Of a DNA stretch of 64,000 nt, positions 26,060-34,910 are shown in pieces. Where the stretch lies: NCBI RefSeq assembly GCF_023006505.1, contig NZ_JALBGV010000017.1, positions 26,820 through 90,819 on the forward strand, given 5' to 3'. The stretch's first letter is position 1. Each line of letters opens with the position of its first letter. The translations under genes and the position numbers were made by a program. This DNA is from Neorhizobium sp. SHOUNA12A. GTDB lineage: Bacteria; Pseudomonadota; Alphaproteobacteria; Rhizobiales; Rhizobiaceae. The notes beneath the pieces are model-generated. The model was not told the DNA's origin and did not search any database. It saw only the letters and a list, made by a program, of their open reading frames with translations.

Positions 26060-26457
26060 TGGCCAGTGAAGCAATGGACAAGGCGCTGGAACAGCTCGAT
26101 CAGGCCGTGACCGCCGTGATGAGCGCTGCCGCCCAGGCGCCGGAAGCCGCGAGTGCTGCAACCGGTGGGGCGATCGATCCATTCGTGTTTCGGCTGGCGA
26201 TCTTCGTGCTGTCGATCTTCGTCGGTTATTACGTGGTCTGGTCGGTGACGCCGGCGCTGCATACGCCGCTGATGGCGGTCACCAACGCGATCTCTTCGGT
26301 TATCGTCGTCGGCGCGCTGCTTGCGGTCGGCATATCGGCGAGCGGCTTTGCGACCGGCTTCGGTTTCGTGGCGCTGGTGCTCGTTTCGGTGAACATCTTC
26401 GGCGGCTTCCTGGTGACCAGCCGGATGCTCGCCATGTACAAGAAAAAAGATCGCTGA
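26059..26457 (+). CDS. pntAB: NAD(P) transhydrogenase subunit alpha 2 (PntA2/PntAB)
   Basis: 132 residues. A hydrophilic Ala-rich N-terminus precedes three to four membrane helices (PFVFRLAIFVLSIFVGYYVVWSV, LMAVTNAISSVIVVGALLAVG, GFVALVLVSVNIFGGFLVTSRML). The HTPLMAVTNAISSV segment is the fingerprint of the membrane part of PntA. ATG 26059 overlaps the TGA of pntA1. It forms the proton channel together with PntB. Confidence 0.93.
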   Translation: MASEAMDKALEQLDQAVTAVMSAAAQAPEAASAATGGAIDPFVFRLAIFVLSIFVGYYVVWSVTPALHTPLMAVTNAISSVIVVGALLAVGISASGFATGFGFVALVLVSVNIFGGFLVTSRMLAMYKKKDR

Positions 26458-26469
26458 GGGTTCGGATAC

Positions 26470-27870
26470 ATGTCGCAGAGCCTCGCAGCCTTCCTCTATC
26501 TCGTCTCCGGCGTGCTGTTCATTATGGCGCTCCGGGGCCTTTCCCACCCGACGACCAGCCGCAAGGGCAATGTCTACGGCATGGTCGGCATGGGTATCGC
26601 CATCGTCACCACGCTGCTGCTTGCCACGCCGACGTTCGGCGGCTTCATCCTGATCGTGCTGGCGCTCAGCCTCGGCGGTGGGGCAGGGGCTTATATCGCC
26701 CGCACCATTCCGATGACGGCGATGCCGCAGCTCGTCGCCGGCTTCCACTCGCTAGTCGGCTTTGCCGCTGTGATGGTGGCGGCGGCAGCACTTTATGCGC
26801 CGGATTCCTTCGGCATCGGCGCGATCGGCCATATCCACGGCCAGGCGCTGATCGAGCTGGCGCTCGGCGCGGCGATCGGCGCGATCACCTTTACCGGCTC
26901 GGTCATCGCCTTCCTGAAGCTCGACGGGCGGATGTCCGGCAAGCCGATCATGCTGCCCTACCGGCACGCCATCAATATCGGCCTGCTGGTGCTGGTCGTC
27001 GTCTTCATTTTCGGTCTGGTGCAGACCGAAAGCCATTTCGACTTCTGGCTCGTCGTGGTGCTGGCATTGGCGCTCGGCGTTCTCCTGATCGTGCCGATCG
27101 GCGGCGCCGACATGCCGGTCGTCGTCTCGATGCTGAATTCCTATTCCGGCTGGGCCGCCGCCGGCATCGGGTTCACGCTTGGCAATCTCGCGCTGATCAT
27201 CACCGGTGCGCTGGTAGGCTCCTCGGGCGCGATCCTTTCCTACATCATGTGCAAGGGGATGAACCGCTCCTTCGTTTCGGTCATCCTGGGCGGCTTCGGC
27301 GGCGAGACGGCGTCTGCTGCCGGCGACGACGGCGTGCAGCGGACGGTGAAGCAGGGTTCCGCCGACGACGCGGCCTTCCTGATGTCGAACGCCGAGAAGG
27401 TGATCATCGTGCCGGGTTACGGCATGGCGGTCGCCCAGGCGCAGCATGCGCTGCGAGAACTCGCCGATACGCTGAAAAGCCACGGCGTTGAGGTCAAGTA
27501 CGCGATCCATCCGGTCGCCGGCCGTATGCCGGGCCATATGAACGTGCTGCTCGCCGAAGCCAACGTGCCCTATGACGAGGTCTTCGAACTGGAAGACATC
27601 AATGCGGAGTTCGCGCAGGCCGACGTCGCCTATGTCATCGGCGCCAACGACGTCACCAACCCTGCGGCCCGCGACGACAAGACCTCCCCGATCTACGGCA
27701 TGCCGATCCTCGACGTCGACAAGGCCAAGACCTGCCTGTTCGTCAAGCGGTCGCTCGGCTCGGGCTATGCCGGCATCGACAACACGCTGTTCTACAAGGA
27801 TGGCACGATGATGCTGCTCGGCGATGCCAAGAAGATGACCGAGGACATCGTCAAGGCGATGAAGCACTGA
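26470..27870 (+). CDS. pntB: NAD(P) transhydrogenase subunit beta (PntB)
   Basis: 466 residues, normal length. About eight to nine membrane helices in the first 260 residues, with GADMPVVVSMLNSYSGWAAAGIGFTLGN, then the soluble NADP domain III: VIIVPGYGMAVAQAQHALREL, HPVAGRMPGHMNVLLAEANVPYDEVFELEDIN and VIGANDVTNPAARDD. Follows pntA2 by 12 bases and closes the operon before a strong terminator. Confidence 0.95.
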   Translation: MSQSLAAFLYLVSGVLFIMALRGLSHPTTSRKGNVYGMVGMGIAIVTTLLLATPTFGGFILIVLALSLGGGAGAYIARTIPMTAMPQLVAGFHSLVGFAAVMVAAAALYAPDSFGIGAIGHIHGQALIELALGAAIGAITFTGSVIAFLKLDGRMSGKPIMLPYRHAINIGLLVLVVVFIFGLVQTESHFDFWLVVVLALALGVLLIVPIGGADMPVVVSMLNSYSGWAAAGIGFTLGNLALIITGALVGSSGAILSYIMCKGMNRSFVSVILGGFGGETASAAGDDGVQRTVKQGSADDAAFLMSNAEKVIIVPGYGMAVAQAQHALRELADTLKSHGVEVKYAIHPVAGRMPGHMNVLLAEANVPYDEVFELEDINAEFAQADVAYVIGANDVTNPAARDDKTSPIYGMPILDVDKAKTCLFVKRSLGSGYAGIDNTLFYKDGTMMLLGDAKKMTEDIVKAMKH

Positions 27871-27892
27871 GTGAATAGCGAGTAGTCCATAG

Positions 27893-27917
27893 AAGCCCGG
27901 CATTGCCGGGCTTTTTT
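27893..27917 (+). terminator. Rho-independent terminator of the pnt operon
   Basis: AAGCCCGGC (27893-27901) / GCCGGGCTT (27905-27913) with a 3-base loop and T-run to 27917, 23 bases after pntB. Confidence 0.9.
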
Positions 27918-27961
27918 GTGAAGACGGATCGTGCGACATTGGAAGTGAGCAGGAGGCCAGA

Positions 27962-28228
27962 ATGGCAGATATTATCGGTTCCCTTCCAGACACGACCAAG
28001 GACTGGATCGAAGATCAGGTTCGCAGCGGAAGATTTGCGAACGTGGCCGAATTCGTCAGCGAACTCGTGATCCGTGAACGCCTCCGCGAGGGCGAGGAGC
28101 TTTCGTTGGATGAGATGCGTCAGGTCGTGAATGCTTCTCGCGAAAGCGGAATAAGCTCACGCAGCATGGATGAGATTTTCGCCGAGGCAGAAAAAATCGT
28201 GGCCCTTCGAAAGGCAAAGCGTGCCTGA
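27962..28228 (+). CDS. Orphan ParD-like antitoxin (ribbon-helix-helix)
   Basis: 88 residues. The pattern LPDTTKDWIEDQVRSGRFANVAEFVSELVIRERLREGEE is that of ParD/CopG antitoxins: an N-terminal RHH DNA-binding fold and an acidic helix for the toxin. The usual parE gene is missing. Instead the last 8 bases overlap the GTG start of an esterase gene. The TGA stop and GTG overlap suggest translational coupling, so this may be a relic whose toxin was lost, or a regulator of the esterase genes. Confidence 0.75.
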   Translation: MADIIGSLPDTTKDWIEDQVRSGRFANVAEFVSELVIRERLREGEELSLDEMRQVVNASRESGISSRSMDEIFAEAEKIVALRKAKRA

Positions 28229-29192
28229 ATTCAGGCTCACCAAACACCCTTACGATTTCGACCCCACCTATGGCATGGGGCTGAAGGAGCTTCAGGCGGT
28301 AGTGCCGCCTCAGGCGCCAGAGGGTTTCGATGCGTTCTGGAAGGACCGCTATCGGCGGGCGATGGCCGTCGATCCGGAGCCTGGCCTGCGCAAGAGCGGG
28401 CTTGACCATCCGAAATGGCATGTCTTCGACATCGCCTATATGTCGACCGGCCGGTTTCCGATCGGCGGCTGGCTTCTTCTGCCGCGGCGGGGGGAGATCA
28501 GACGCGGGCTGGTGGTCGGTCATGGATATGGCGGGCGCGACGTGCCGGATCTCGATATTCCGGTCGAGGAGACAGCCGTCCTGTTTCTCTGCTTTCGAGG
28601 CATGTCGCGCAGCACCCGCCCGCCGATCTCGCCGGATTCGCAGTGGCACGTGCTGCACGATATCGACAAGCCGGACCGGTACATTATCGGCGGCTGCGTC
28701 GACGACCTTTGGGTCGCGGTGAGCATGCTGATCGCCCTCTATCCCTGGCTTTCCGGCCATGTCGGCTACAGCGGCATCAGTTTCGGCGGCGGCATCGGCG
28801 GGCTTGCCATTCCCTTCGACAACCGGATCGATCGGGGGCATCTGTCGCTGCCGACCTTCGGGCATCAGGAATTGCGGCTGAAGCTGAAAAGCATCGGCAG
28901 CGCTGCCTCGGTCCAGGCCTATCAGGCGAAATACGGCAATGCGCTGAAGACGCTGCGCCTGCATGATTCGGCGGTGGCGGCGAGCCGCATCACCGTGCCG
29001 ATGCTGACGAGCGTCGCGCTATTCGATCCCGCGGTTGCGCCGCCCTGCCAGTTCGCCGTCGCCAACGCAGTTCCGAGATCGAAATTTAATGAAATCTTCA
29101 TCCTGGATGCCGGACATTTCGACTATCCTGGTAGCATGTTGCAAGAGGCGGCGCTTCGCGAGAAGGCCGGACAGTTCTTCAAGGTGTCATGA
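28221..29192 (+). CDS. Acetyl xylan esterase / cephalosporin-C deacetylase-like hydrolase
   Basis: 323 residues from GTG 28221; the longer in-frame reading from 28170 lies inside the antitoxin gene. Alpha/beta hydrolase fold: FPIGGWLLLPRRG, VVGHGYGGRDVPD (oxyanion region), FRGMSRS, the nucleophile Ser187 in GYSGISFGGGIGG, and a late DAGHFDYP with the catalytic His. This is the AXE1 family pattern. No signal peptide, so a cytoplasmic ester hydrolase is likely. Overlaps the next esterase gene by 4 bases (29189-29192). Confidence 0.78.
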   Translation: MPEFRLTKHPYDFDPTYGMGLKELQAVVPPQAPEGFDAFWKDRYRRAMAVDPEPGLRKSGLDHPKWHVFDIAYMSTGRFPIGGWLLLPRRGEIRRGLVVGHGYGGRDVPDLDIPVEETAVLFLCFRGMSRSTRPPISPDSQWHVLHDIDKPDRYIIGGCVDDLWVAVSMLIALYPWLSGHVGYSGISFGGGIGGLAIPFDNRIDRGHLSLPTFGHQELRLKLKSIGSAASVQAYQAKYGNALKTLRLHDSAVAASRITVPMLTSVALFDPAVAPPCQFAVANAVPRSKFNEIFILDAGHFDYPGSMLQEAALREKAGQFFKVS

Positions 29193-29917
29193 ACCGCGAA
29201 TATCTGCGCTGGTACAGCCAGCGGCTCCATCGAGACATGGAACTCCTGGTGTTCGGCCATGCCGGCGCCAAGGTGCTGATGTTCCCGACCCGCGAGGGAC
29301 GTTTCTGGGAATATGAAGAGCTTGGCATCGTCGGAAGCCTGGCAGACAAGATCCGGGCCGGCCAGTTGCAGCTCTACTGCGTCGACGGATTGGCGACCGA
29401 GACCTTCTACGACGCAAGGCAGCATCCGTCGGTGCGCATCCGCAGGCATGCGGCATTCGAGGATTATATCCTCAACGAGGTCCTGCCGCTGATGGCAGAC
29501 CGGAACGGGCATGACTGCACGATCGTTCAGGGCTGCAGCCTCGGTGCCTTCCAGGCGGCCAGCATCGTCTTTCGCCATCCGCACCTGTTCCGCAAGCTCG
29601 TCGCGTTTTCGGGGCGTTACGACCTGACGCTGAAGGTCGAGGCGTTCGACGACCTGATGGACGGTTATTACGACGAGACCGTCTATTTCCACACCCCGTC
29701 GCATTTCCTGCCCGGCATCACCAGCGAATGGCAGATCGAAAGGCTGCGGCAGGTGGAGATCGTGCTGACGATCGGCGATGCCGACCCTTTCCTCGACAAC
29801 AACCAGCATCTCAGCCGGGTTCTTTCCGAGAAGGGTGTCGGGCATCGGATGCATGTCTGGGACGGGCGCGCCCACCGGGCCGGTGCCTGGCGCAAGATGG
29901 CGGCGCTTTATATCTGA
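29189..29917 (+). CDS. Esterase-family alpha/beta hydrolase
   Basis: 242 residues. Similar to the small COG4947-type esterases: VFGHAGAKVLMFPTREGRFWEYEELG, YCVDGLATETFYD and the nucleophile Ser117 in VQGCSLGAFQAA, then IGDADPFLDNNQHLSRVL and HRMHVWDGRAHRAGAWRKMA with the His. The start ATG overlaps the stop of the upstream esterase gene by 4 bases, so the two are co-translated. The substrates of the pair are unknown. Confidence 0.78.
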   Translation: MNREYLRWYSQRLHRDMELLVFGHAGAKVLMFPTREGRFWEYEELGIVGSLADKIRAGQLQLYCVDGLATETFYDARQHPSVRIRRHAAFEDYILNEVLPLMADRNGHDCTIVQGCSLGAFQAASIVFRHPHLFRKLVAFSGRYDLTLKVEAFDDLMDGYYDETVYFHTPSHFLPGITSEWQIERLRQVEIVLTIGDADPFLDNNQHLSRVLSEKGVGHRMHVWDGRAHRAGAWRKMAALYI

Positions 29918-29931
29918 GGCGGGTCGGCTGC

Positions 29932-31224
29932 TCAGCCCGAAAGGCGCGGCGTCGAGACGATCTTTAGGAAGAGGGTATTCATCGCGTCGCTGATGCCCTG
30001 CGACGGGCTGACCTCGAAGAAATAGCCGCTGGATGCGCAATTCTGCATCCGGGTGCTGATCTCGCTCTGGAACGGCTTGATCCACGAATTATACCAGCTG
30101 TTGGTCGGCAGCGGCAGGTAGGTCGTATAAAGGACGGCGATCTTGTATCCCTTGTCCTTGAGCAGCTGGCAGGCCCTTGTGTCGATCGGCTCCTGGCAGC
30201 GGGTGCCGGTGAGCATTTTGGTGCAGGTGGTCGGCTTTTTGCTGTCGCCGACGCCGTCCGACACGAAGAACACGATCTTCTCCGGGTCGGAAGGCGTCAG
30301 GCCCGTACCCGGCGTGCCCATCTTGTCGCCGATATTTTTCATGGCGAGATCGAAATCGGTCTGCTGGTCTTTGTTATAACCCTGATAGGGGATCGACATG
30401 AGGTCGATGAGCGAGGCCTTGCTTTTCGCGTCGGCAAGATTGTCGGTCAGCGGGCTGATCTCGAGAAGCTTGGTATCCTCGGCTTTCTGGCCGAAGGTGT
30501 AGACCGCCATCCGATACTGATTGTCGCTTCTGCGCACCGACACGGCGGTGTCCATCAGCGCGGCCGTCGCGTTGGCGACAACATCGATACGGATCGTGAC
30601 GCCGAGGCTTTTGGCGAGGTTGTAGTAGCTGTTTTCGTCCTCGACGCCGTTATTGACGATATGGCAGGCGAACGCACATTTGTCGGATGTATGGGCGACC
30701 ATGGTGTTGATATCGGCCGTGGTGGCGCCGACCCCCATGGAGGGCGTGTTGTCGAGCAGAAGGTAGAAATCCCGGTAGGTTTCCGTCTGGAAGACTGCCG
30801 TCGCCTGACCGGTCACGGTGAACTCGTTCTTGCCGATGACCTTCAGAAGGGTGGTCGGAACGGTCGCGGTATAGGTGAACATCGCCGTCAGCTGGTTGTT
30901 GACCTTGGTGACCGTCGCCGCATGGTCCGTCAGCGTGTAGCCGGTCGCCGATGCGATCTGCGCCGCGAAAATCTTTTCGGCATCCTGAACGGCCGGGGTG
31001 ATCGCGCCGTCCGTCATCATCTTCATAGCTTCCGCCGTACCGATGGATTTTTCCGCGACGGCACCCAGGGCGGCGGCGTCCGCCGCACCCTGCAGTTGGT
31101 TACGGGCCTCGAGGGCATCGGTAAGATCGATGGCAAGGCCGGCGGCCGCGATCAGCGGCACGAGCAGCAAGGCGCTCATTATTCCGAAGTTTCCGGACCT
31201 GTCGCCCAGGAGTTTATCCAGCAT
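29932..31224 (-). CDS. TadE/TadG-like pilus-associated protein with von Willebrand A domain
   Basis: 430 residues from ATG 31224 (MLDKLLGDRSGNFG). The N-terminal DRSGNFGIMSALLLVPLIAAAGLAIDLTDALEARNQLQGAADAAALGA is the TadE/G pseudopilin-like anchor (PF13400): one membrane helix and an A-rich start of the outer part. The rest is an extracytoplasmic von Willebrand A domain with YLLLDNTPSMG, a MIDAS motif read as D-x-T-x-S instead of D-x-S-x-S. Six cysteines suggest disulphides. No tad genes are adjacent. A homologous gene lies at 53336. Confidence 0.82.
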   Translation of the reverse strand: MLDKLLGDRSGNFGIMSALLLVPLIAAAGLAIDLTDALEARNQLQGAADAAALGAVAEKSIGTAEAMKMMTDGAITPAVQDAEKIFAAQIASATGYTLTDHAATVTKVNNQLTAMFTYTATVPTTLLKVIGKNEFTVTGQATAVFQTETYRDFYLLLDNTPSMGVGATTADINTMVAHTSDKCAFACHIVNNGVEDENSYYNLAKSLGVTIRIDVVANATAALMDTAVSVRRSDNQYRMAVYTFGQKAEDTKLLEISPLTDNLADAKSKASLIDLMSIPYQGYNKDQQTDFDLAMKNIGDKMGTPGTGLTPSDPEKIVFFVSDGVGDSKKPTTCTKMLTGTRCQEPIDTRACQLLKDKGYKIAVLYTTYLPLPTNSWYNSWIKPFQSEISTRMQNCASSGYFFEVSPSQGISDAMNTLFLKIVSTPRLSG

Positions 31225-31386
31225 GCACGTACCCCATTCCATCCGGGAACAGTAGTACAAAATAGTAACGCCTTTATTAGTTTCATCTGTTATTAATGTT
31301 TGGCGGGGTGCCGTCCCGGCGCAAACAACGCGCCTTGCGTCGGATGAAACGTTAACGGTTTCAGGTGTTGCGCCGCTACGCGGATC

Positions 31387-32283
31387 TCAGGTGCTGGCGC
31401 GGGTGCGGCTCGCGCCGTCCTGGGCCGGCTTGTAGTTCGGGTCGAGGCGCATGGCGTGCGAATAGGACTTGTAGGCGCGCGCCTTGTCGCCGCGGCGCTC
31501 ATAGACCAGCGCCTGGTTGGCCCAGGATTCGGCCAGCTTGTCGTTGAGCTCGATCGCGTGGTTGAAGTCGGCAAACGCGTTGTCGTCGTCGTTCAAGGCG
31601 ACGTAGGAAATGCCGCGGCCGTTATAGGGCTCAGGCGAATTCGCCGACAGCGAGATGGCTTTCGAGAAATCGTCGATCGCCTGGGCGTGCTGGCCGCGCA
31701 TCTGGTAGATCAGGCCGCGATTGTGCCAGGCCCGGCCATCGGTGGTTTCCAGCTGGATCGCCTTGTTGAAGTCGTTGAAGGCTTCGTTGGTGCGGCCGGC
31801 CTGGCGATAGATATTGCCGCGGCCGATATAGGCGACGTCGTAATTCGGGTTGATCTGCAGCGAGCGGTTATAGTCGTTGGCCGCTTCGACGGGCTTGCCC
31901 ATGTTGCGGTAGACGAGGGCCCGGTTGGCATAGGCCTGGTAGAACTGCGGATTGAGCTGGATGGCGCGGTTGAAGTCCTCAAGCGCGCGCGAAAACTCGC
32001 CGGCGCGTCCGTAGGCCGTACCACGGACGTTATAGCCTTCCGGATCCTGCGGACTGGAATTGATGACGGAAGAGAGCGAGGCGATGTTCTCTTGGGATCC
32101 CTGGGCACGGTCGACGGTGATCATGTCGGTCGAGCTGGTGGTTGCGCAGCCGGCAAGCGCCAGAAGGGCGATCAGCGCGGCAGGCAACGCTGTTTTGCGA
32201 CGGACGGGAGAAGCTTGGGTCAAGAGGCCGGAAATTTCGGTTCCACGATCGAGAACGGCATTTTTGGCGGCCATCAGGCGCAT
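31387..32283 (-). CDS. TPR-repeat lipoprotein
   Basis: About 298 residues. A lipobox LALAGC ends a hydrophobic segment (ALPAALIALLALAGC), so the protein is a lipoprotein in the outer or inner membrane. At least six tetratricopeptide repeats follow (YNVRGTAYGRAGEFSRALEDFNRAIQLNP and similar 34-residue units to the C-terminus). Start candidates are 32307, 32283 and 32274; the n-region is long in each. Resembles NlpI/BamD-like scaffold lipoproteins, but the partner is unknown. Follows the rpsU gene on the same strand. Confidence 0.82.
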   Translation of the reverse strand: MRLMAAKNAVLDRGTEISGLLTQASPVRRKTALPAALIALLALAGCATTSSTDMITVDRAQGSQENIASLSSVINSSPQDPEGYNVRGTAYGRAGEFSRALEDFNRAIQLNPQFYQAYANRALVYRNMGKPVEAANDYNRSLQINPNYDVAYIGRGNIYRQAGRTNEAFNDFNKAIQLETTDGRAWHNRGLIYQMRGQHAQAIDDFSKAISLSANSPEPYNGRGISYVALNDDDNAFADFNHAIELNDKLAESWANQALVYERRGDKARAYKSYSHAMRLDPNYKPAQDGASRTRAST

Positions 32284-32394
32284 TTCCTCATGTCGGGGCA
32301 AAGGCATTGGAAGTCTCGGACCAAATCAAAAGAGCGGCGGCGCCCATGTCGCCACCGCCCTGAAAGCACATGAAAACGTCCAAAAAACGGCCGA

Positions 32395-32640
32395 TCAACG
32401 AGCCGGGCGCGCAGGAACCGCACGAGCGGGAGCGGCAATCAGACCTTCGCGCTGCATGCGCTTGCGAGCAAGCTTGCGAACGCGACGAACAGCCTCTGCC
32501 TTTTCACGGGCGCGCTTTTCAGACGGCTTCTCGTAATAATCGCGCATCTTCATTTCACGGAAAATGCCTTCGCGCTGCATCTTCTTCTTAAGAGCGCGGA
32601 GCGCCTGATCGACGTTGTTGTCGCGGACAAGTACCTGCAC
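32395..32640 (-). CDS. rpsU: 30S ribosomal protein S21
   Basis: 81 residues. [59 protein letters not shown] is the S21 sequence. The start is GTG 32640; the longer upstream reading frame to 33078 is not plausible. Alphaproteobacterial S21 often has a basic tail; here it ends in a Pro-Ala-Arg repeat ([11 protein letters not shown]). S21 binds the 30S platform and helps mRNA start site selection. Confidence 0.95.
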   Translation of the reverse strand: MQVLVRDNNVDQALRALKKKMQREGIFREMKMRDYYEKPSEKRAREKAEAVRRVRKLARKRMQREGLIAAPARAVPARPAR

Positions 32641-33025
32641 GTGAATCCCGTTCCTTTGGTTTGTTGCTCGCCTGGATCGGTACGATTCGAGGCGAAAGAA
32701 TAACGTCCGCTCGGCTTGGAGCCGTGCGATTGATGACGGCAGATAGCAGAAGAGATGTGTGAAGTCCAGACGCATTAAGGCCGATCTGCGGCAATTCCGC
32801 CGCCTTTTCAGAAACTGCCGTAAAATCTGAATAGCCGGTCGCAATTTACGGTCGGAGTGCCGGTCGATCCTCCCGAATTCGCGGACGATCTTGCCGGTGT
32901 CGATGGGGAGGGCGAATGCGTCGCAATAGAGCCATTGCGACGCATATTGATTTGCGATGGGTATGGCACTACCCAAATGCTGGCCCTGCGATGAGGGCTG
33001 ACGATCCCTAGGAGTTCGAGGCGAG
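32641..33025. other. 385-bp divergent regulatory region between rpsU and soxB
   Basis: No gene seen. It must contain the rpsU and sox promoters and holds the striking 12-bp inverted repeat listed separately. Confidence 0.5.
32916..32945. promoter_or_regulatory. Perfect 12-bp inverted repeat upstream of the sox operon
   Basis: ATGCGTCGCAAT-AGAGCC-ATTGCGACGCAT, perfect arms, 80 bases before the soxB start. No T-run follows on either strand, so an operator is more likely than a terminator. An additional ATTTGCGAT half-site lies just downstream (about 32951-32959). Confidence 0.55.
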
Positions 33026-34279
33026 ATGCGCAGATATTCGGTTTTCGCCGTGGCCCGCGAGGCGATGCGTGCCCACAAGGGCTGGGAAGCGCAGTGGGCC
33101 TCCCCGGAGCCGCGCAGTGCTTACGACGTGATCATCGTCGGCGCCGGCGGGCATGGCCTGGGTGCTGCCTATTATCTGGCCAAGGAACACGGCATAACCA
33201 ATGTCGCGGTGATCGAGAAGGGCTGGCTCGGCGGCGGTAATACCGGCCGCAACACGACGATCATCCGCTCCAACTATCTCTATGAAGAGAGCATGGATAT
33301 CTACGAGCATTCGCTCAAGCTCTGGGAGGGGCTGAGCCAGGATCTCAATTACAATGTCATGTATTCGCCGCGCGGCGTGATGATGCTGTCGCACAACACC
33401 CACGACATGCAGAGCTTCAAGCGGCATATCAACGCCAACCGGCTCTACGGTATCGACAACGAATGGCTGACGCCGGAACAGGCCAAGGCCTTCGTGCCAC
33501 CACTCGATATTGCCAAGACGGCGCGTTACCCGATCAACGGCGCCGCCCTGCAGCGGCGCGGCGGTACGGCCCGCCACGATGCGGTCGCCTGGGGTTATGC
33601 GCGTGCGGCGTCCGACCGCGGCGTGCACATCATCCAGAATTGCGAAGTGACCGGCATCCGCCGCGGCCCGAACGGCGATGTCCTGGGCGTCGAGACGAGC
33701 AAGGGCTTCATCGGGGCGAAGAAGATCGGCGTCTCGGCCGCCGGGCATTCATCCGTCGTGATGGAGATGGCCGGCGTGCGTGTGCCGCTCCATTCAACTC
33801 CGCTGCAGGCGCTGGTCTCGGAGCCGCTGAAGCCGATCTTCCCCTGCGTCGTCATGTCGAACACGGTGCATGCCTACATCTCGCAGTCGGACAAGGGCGA
33901 ACTCGTCATCGGCGCCGGCACCGATCAGTATAATTCCTATTCCCAGACCGGCGGGCTGCAGATCATCACCCATACGCTCGACGCAATCTGCGAACTCTTC
34001 CCGATGTTCCGGCGGGTGAAGATGATGCGCCAGTGGGGCGGCATTACCGATAACACGCCGGATCGTTCGCCGATCCAGGGCGTCACGCCGGTGCCGGGCC
34101 TGTTCGTCAATTGCGGCTGGGGAACCGGCGGCTTCAAGGCGACGCCGGGTTCGGCCAATCTCTTCGCGCATCTGATTGCCAAGGGCGAGCCGCACCGGCT
34201 GGCAGCGGGGCTGAACCTCGACCGGTTCCGCACCGGCCGGCTGATCGACGAGGCGGCGGCCGCCGCCGTGGCGCATTGA
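33026..34279 (+). CDS. soxB: Sarcosine oxidase subunit beta
   Basis: 417 residues, the standard size. FAD motif [19 protein letters not shown] at about 34-52, [24 protein letters not shown] and the C-terminal [20 protein letters not shown] of the heterotetrameric enzyme. It oxidises sarcosine (N-methylglycine) to glycine, passing the methyl carbon to tetrahydrofolate together with the alpha subunit. The GAGGCGAG ribosome binding site precedes ATG 33026. In the usual operon soxD follows at once; here a palindromic repeat intervenes. Confidence 0.93.
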   Translation: MRRYSVFAVAREAMRAHKGWEAQWASPEPRSAYDVIIVGAGGHGLGAAYYLAKEHGITNVAVIEKGWLGGGNTGRNTTIIRSNYLYEESMDIYEHSLKLWEGLSQDLNYNVMYSPRGVMMLSHNTHDMQSFKRHINANRLYGIDNEWLTPEQAKAFVPPLDIAKTARYPINGAALQRRGGTARHDAVAWGYARAASDRGVHIIQNCEVTGIRRGPNGDVLGVETSKGFIGAKKIGVSAAGHSSVVMEMAGVRVPLHSTPLQALVSEPLKPIFPCVVMSNTVHAYISQSDKGELVIGAGTDQYNSYSQTGGLQIITHTLDAICELFPMFRRVKMMRQWGGITDNTPDRSPIQGVTPVPGLFVNCGWGTGGFKATPGSANLFAHLIAKGEPHRLAAGLNLDRFRTGRLIDEAAAAAVAH

Positions 34280-34372
34280 TGAGGGGCGGGATGCTTTGCC
34301 TTCCGGACCAAATTGTGCCTTTCGCTCCAACTCCACGGCGGTCACGCATGGGAGAAGACGGTGCGGCATACC

Positions 34373-34515
34373 GATCTCCCCCCTTGAGGGGGAGATGCCC
34401 GGCAGGGCAGAGGGGGGTAACCCTCTCGGTATATTCTTCCGACGCCGTATTTGCCGCACCGTCGCTACCCCCCTCTGTCACCTTCGGTGACATCTCCCCC
34501 TCAAGGGGGGAGATC
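34373..34515. repeat. Rhizobial palindromic repeat inside the sox operon
   Basis: Outer 25-base arms at 34373-34397 and 34491-34515 are perfect inverted copies (GATCTCCCCCCTTGAGGGGG...), and each arm folds into a hairpin itself. An inner pair of CAGAGGGGGGTA / TACCCCCCTCTG type lies between. The element fills the soxB-soxD gap. No protein is encoded. Confidence 0.7.
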
Positions 34516-34568
34516 AGTGGGAGCCTGCCTCGCTCACATTCATCCTCCCAACCCCTGCGGAGCCCCGC

Positions 34569-34910
34569 ATGCTGCTGATCCATTGCCCCTATTGCGAAGA
34601 AGACCGCTCGGAACTGGAATTCCGCTGGGCCGGCGAGGCGCATATTGCGCGGCCGGAGAATATCTCGGCGATTTCCGACGAGGAATTCGCGGAATATTTC
34701 TTCCTGCGCAACAACGAAAAAGGCCTCACTTATGAACGCTGGAGGCATATCCACGGCTGCGGACGGTTCTTCAACGCGGCGCGCGACACGGTGAGCGACC
34801 GGTTCCTGATGACCTACAAGGCGGGAATGCCGAAGCAGATGTTGCCTGAAACCGGGGCTTCCGAAGAGACCGTCGAGACCTATGAAGCAACAGAGGGAGA
34901 CGCCCGATGA
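34569..34910 (+). CDS. soxD: Sarcosine oxidase subunit delta
   Basis: 113 residues. The zinc motif CPYCEEDRSELEF (residues 6-18) and RWRHIHGCGRFFNAARDTVSDRF near 57-79 identify SoxD, the small zinc-containing subunit. The last 4 bases overlap the soxA start (ATGA). Lies after the palindromic repeat, with no clear promoter of its own. Confidence 0.93.
   Translation: MLLIHCPYCEEDRSELEFRWAGEAHIARPENISAISDEEFAEYFFLRNNEKGLTYERWRHIHGCGRFFNAARDTVSDRFLMTYKAGMPKQMLPETGASEETVETYEATEGDAR

Noticed and set aside
32641..33078. N-terminal extension of the S21 reading frame
   Set aside because: Known S21 proteins start at QVLVRDNN; the extension has no homology pattern and covers the promoter region.
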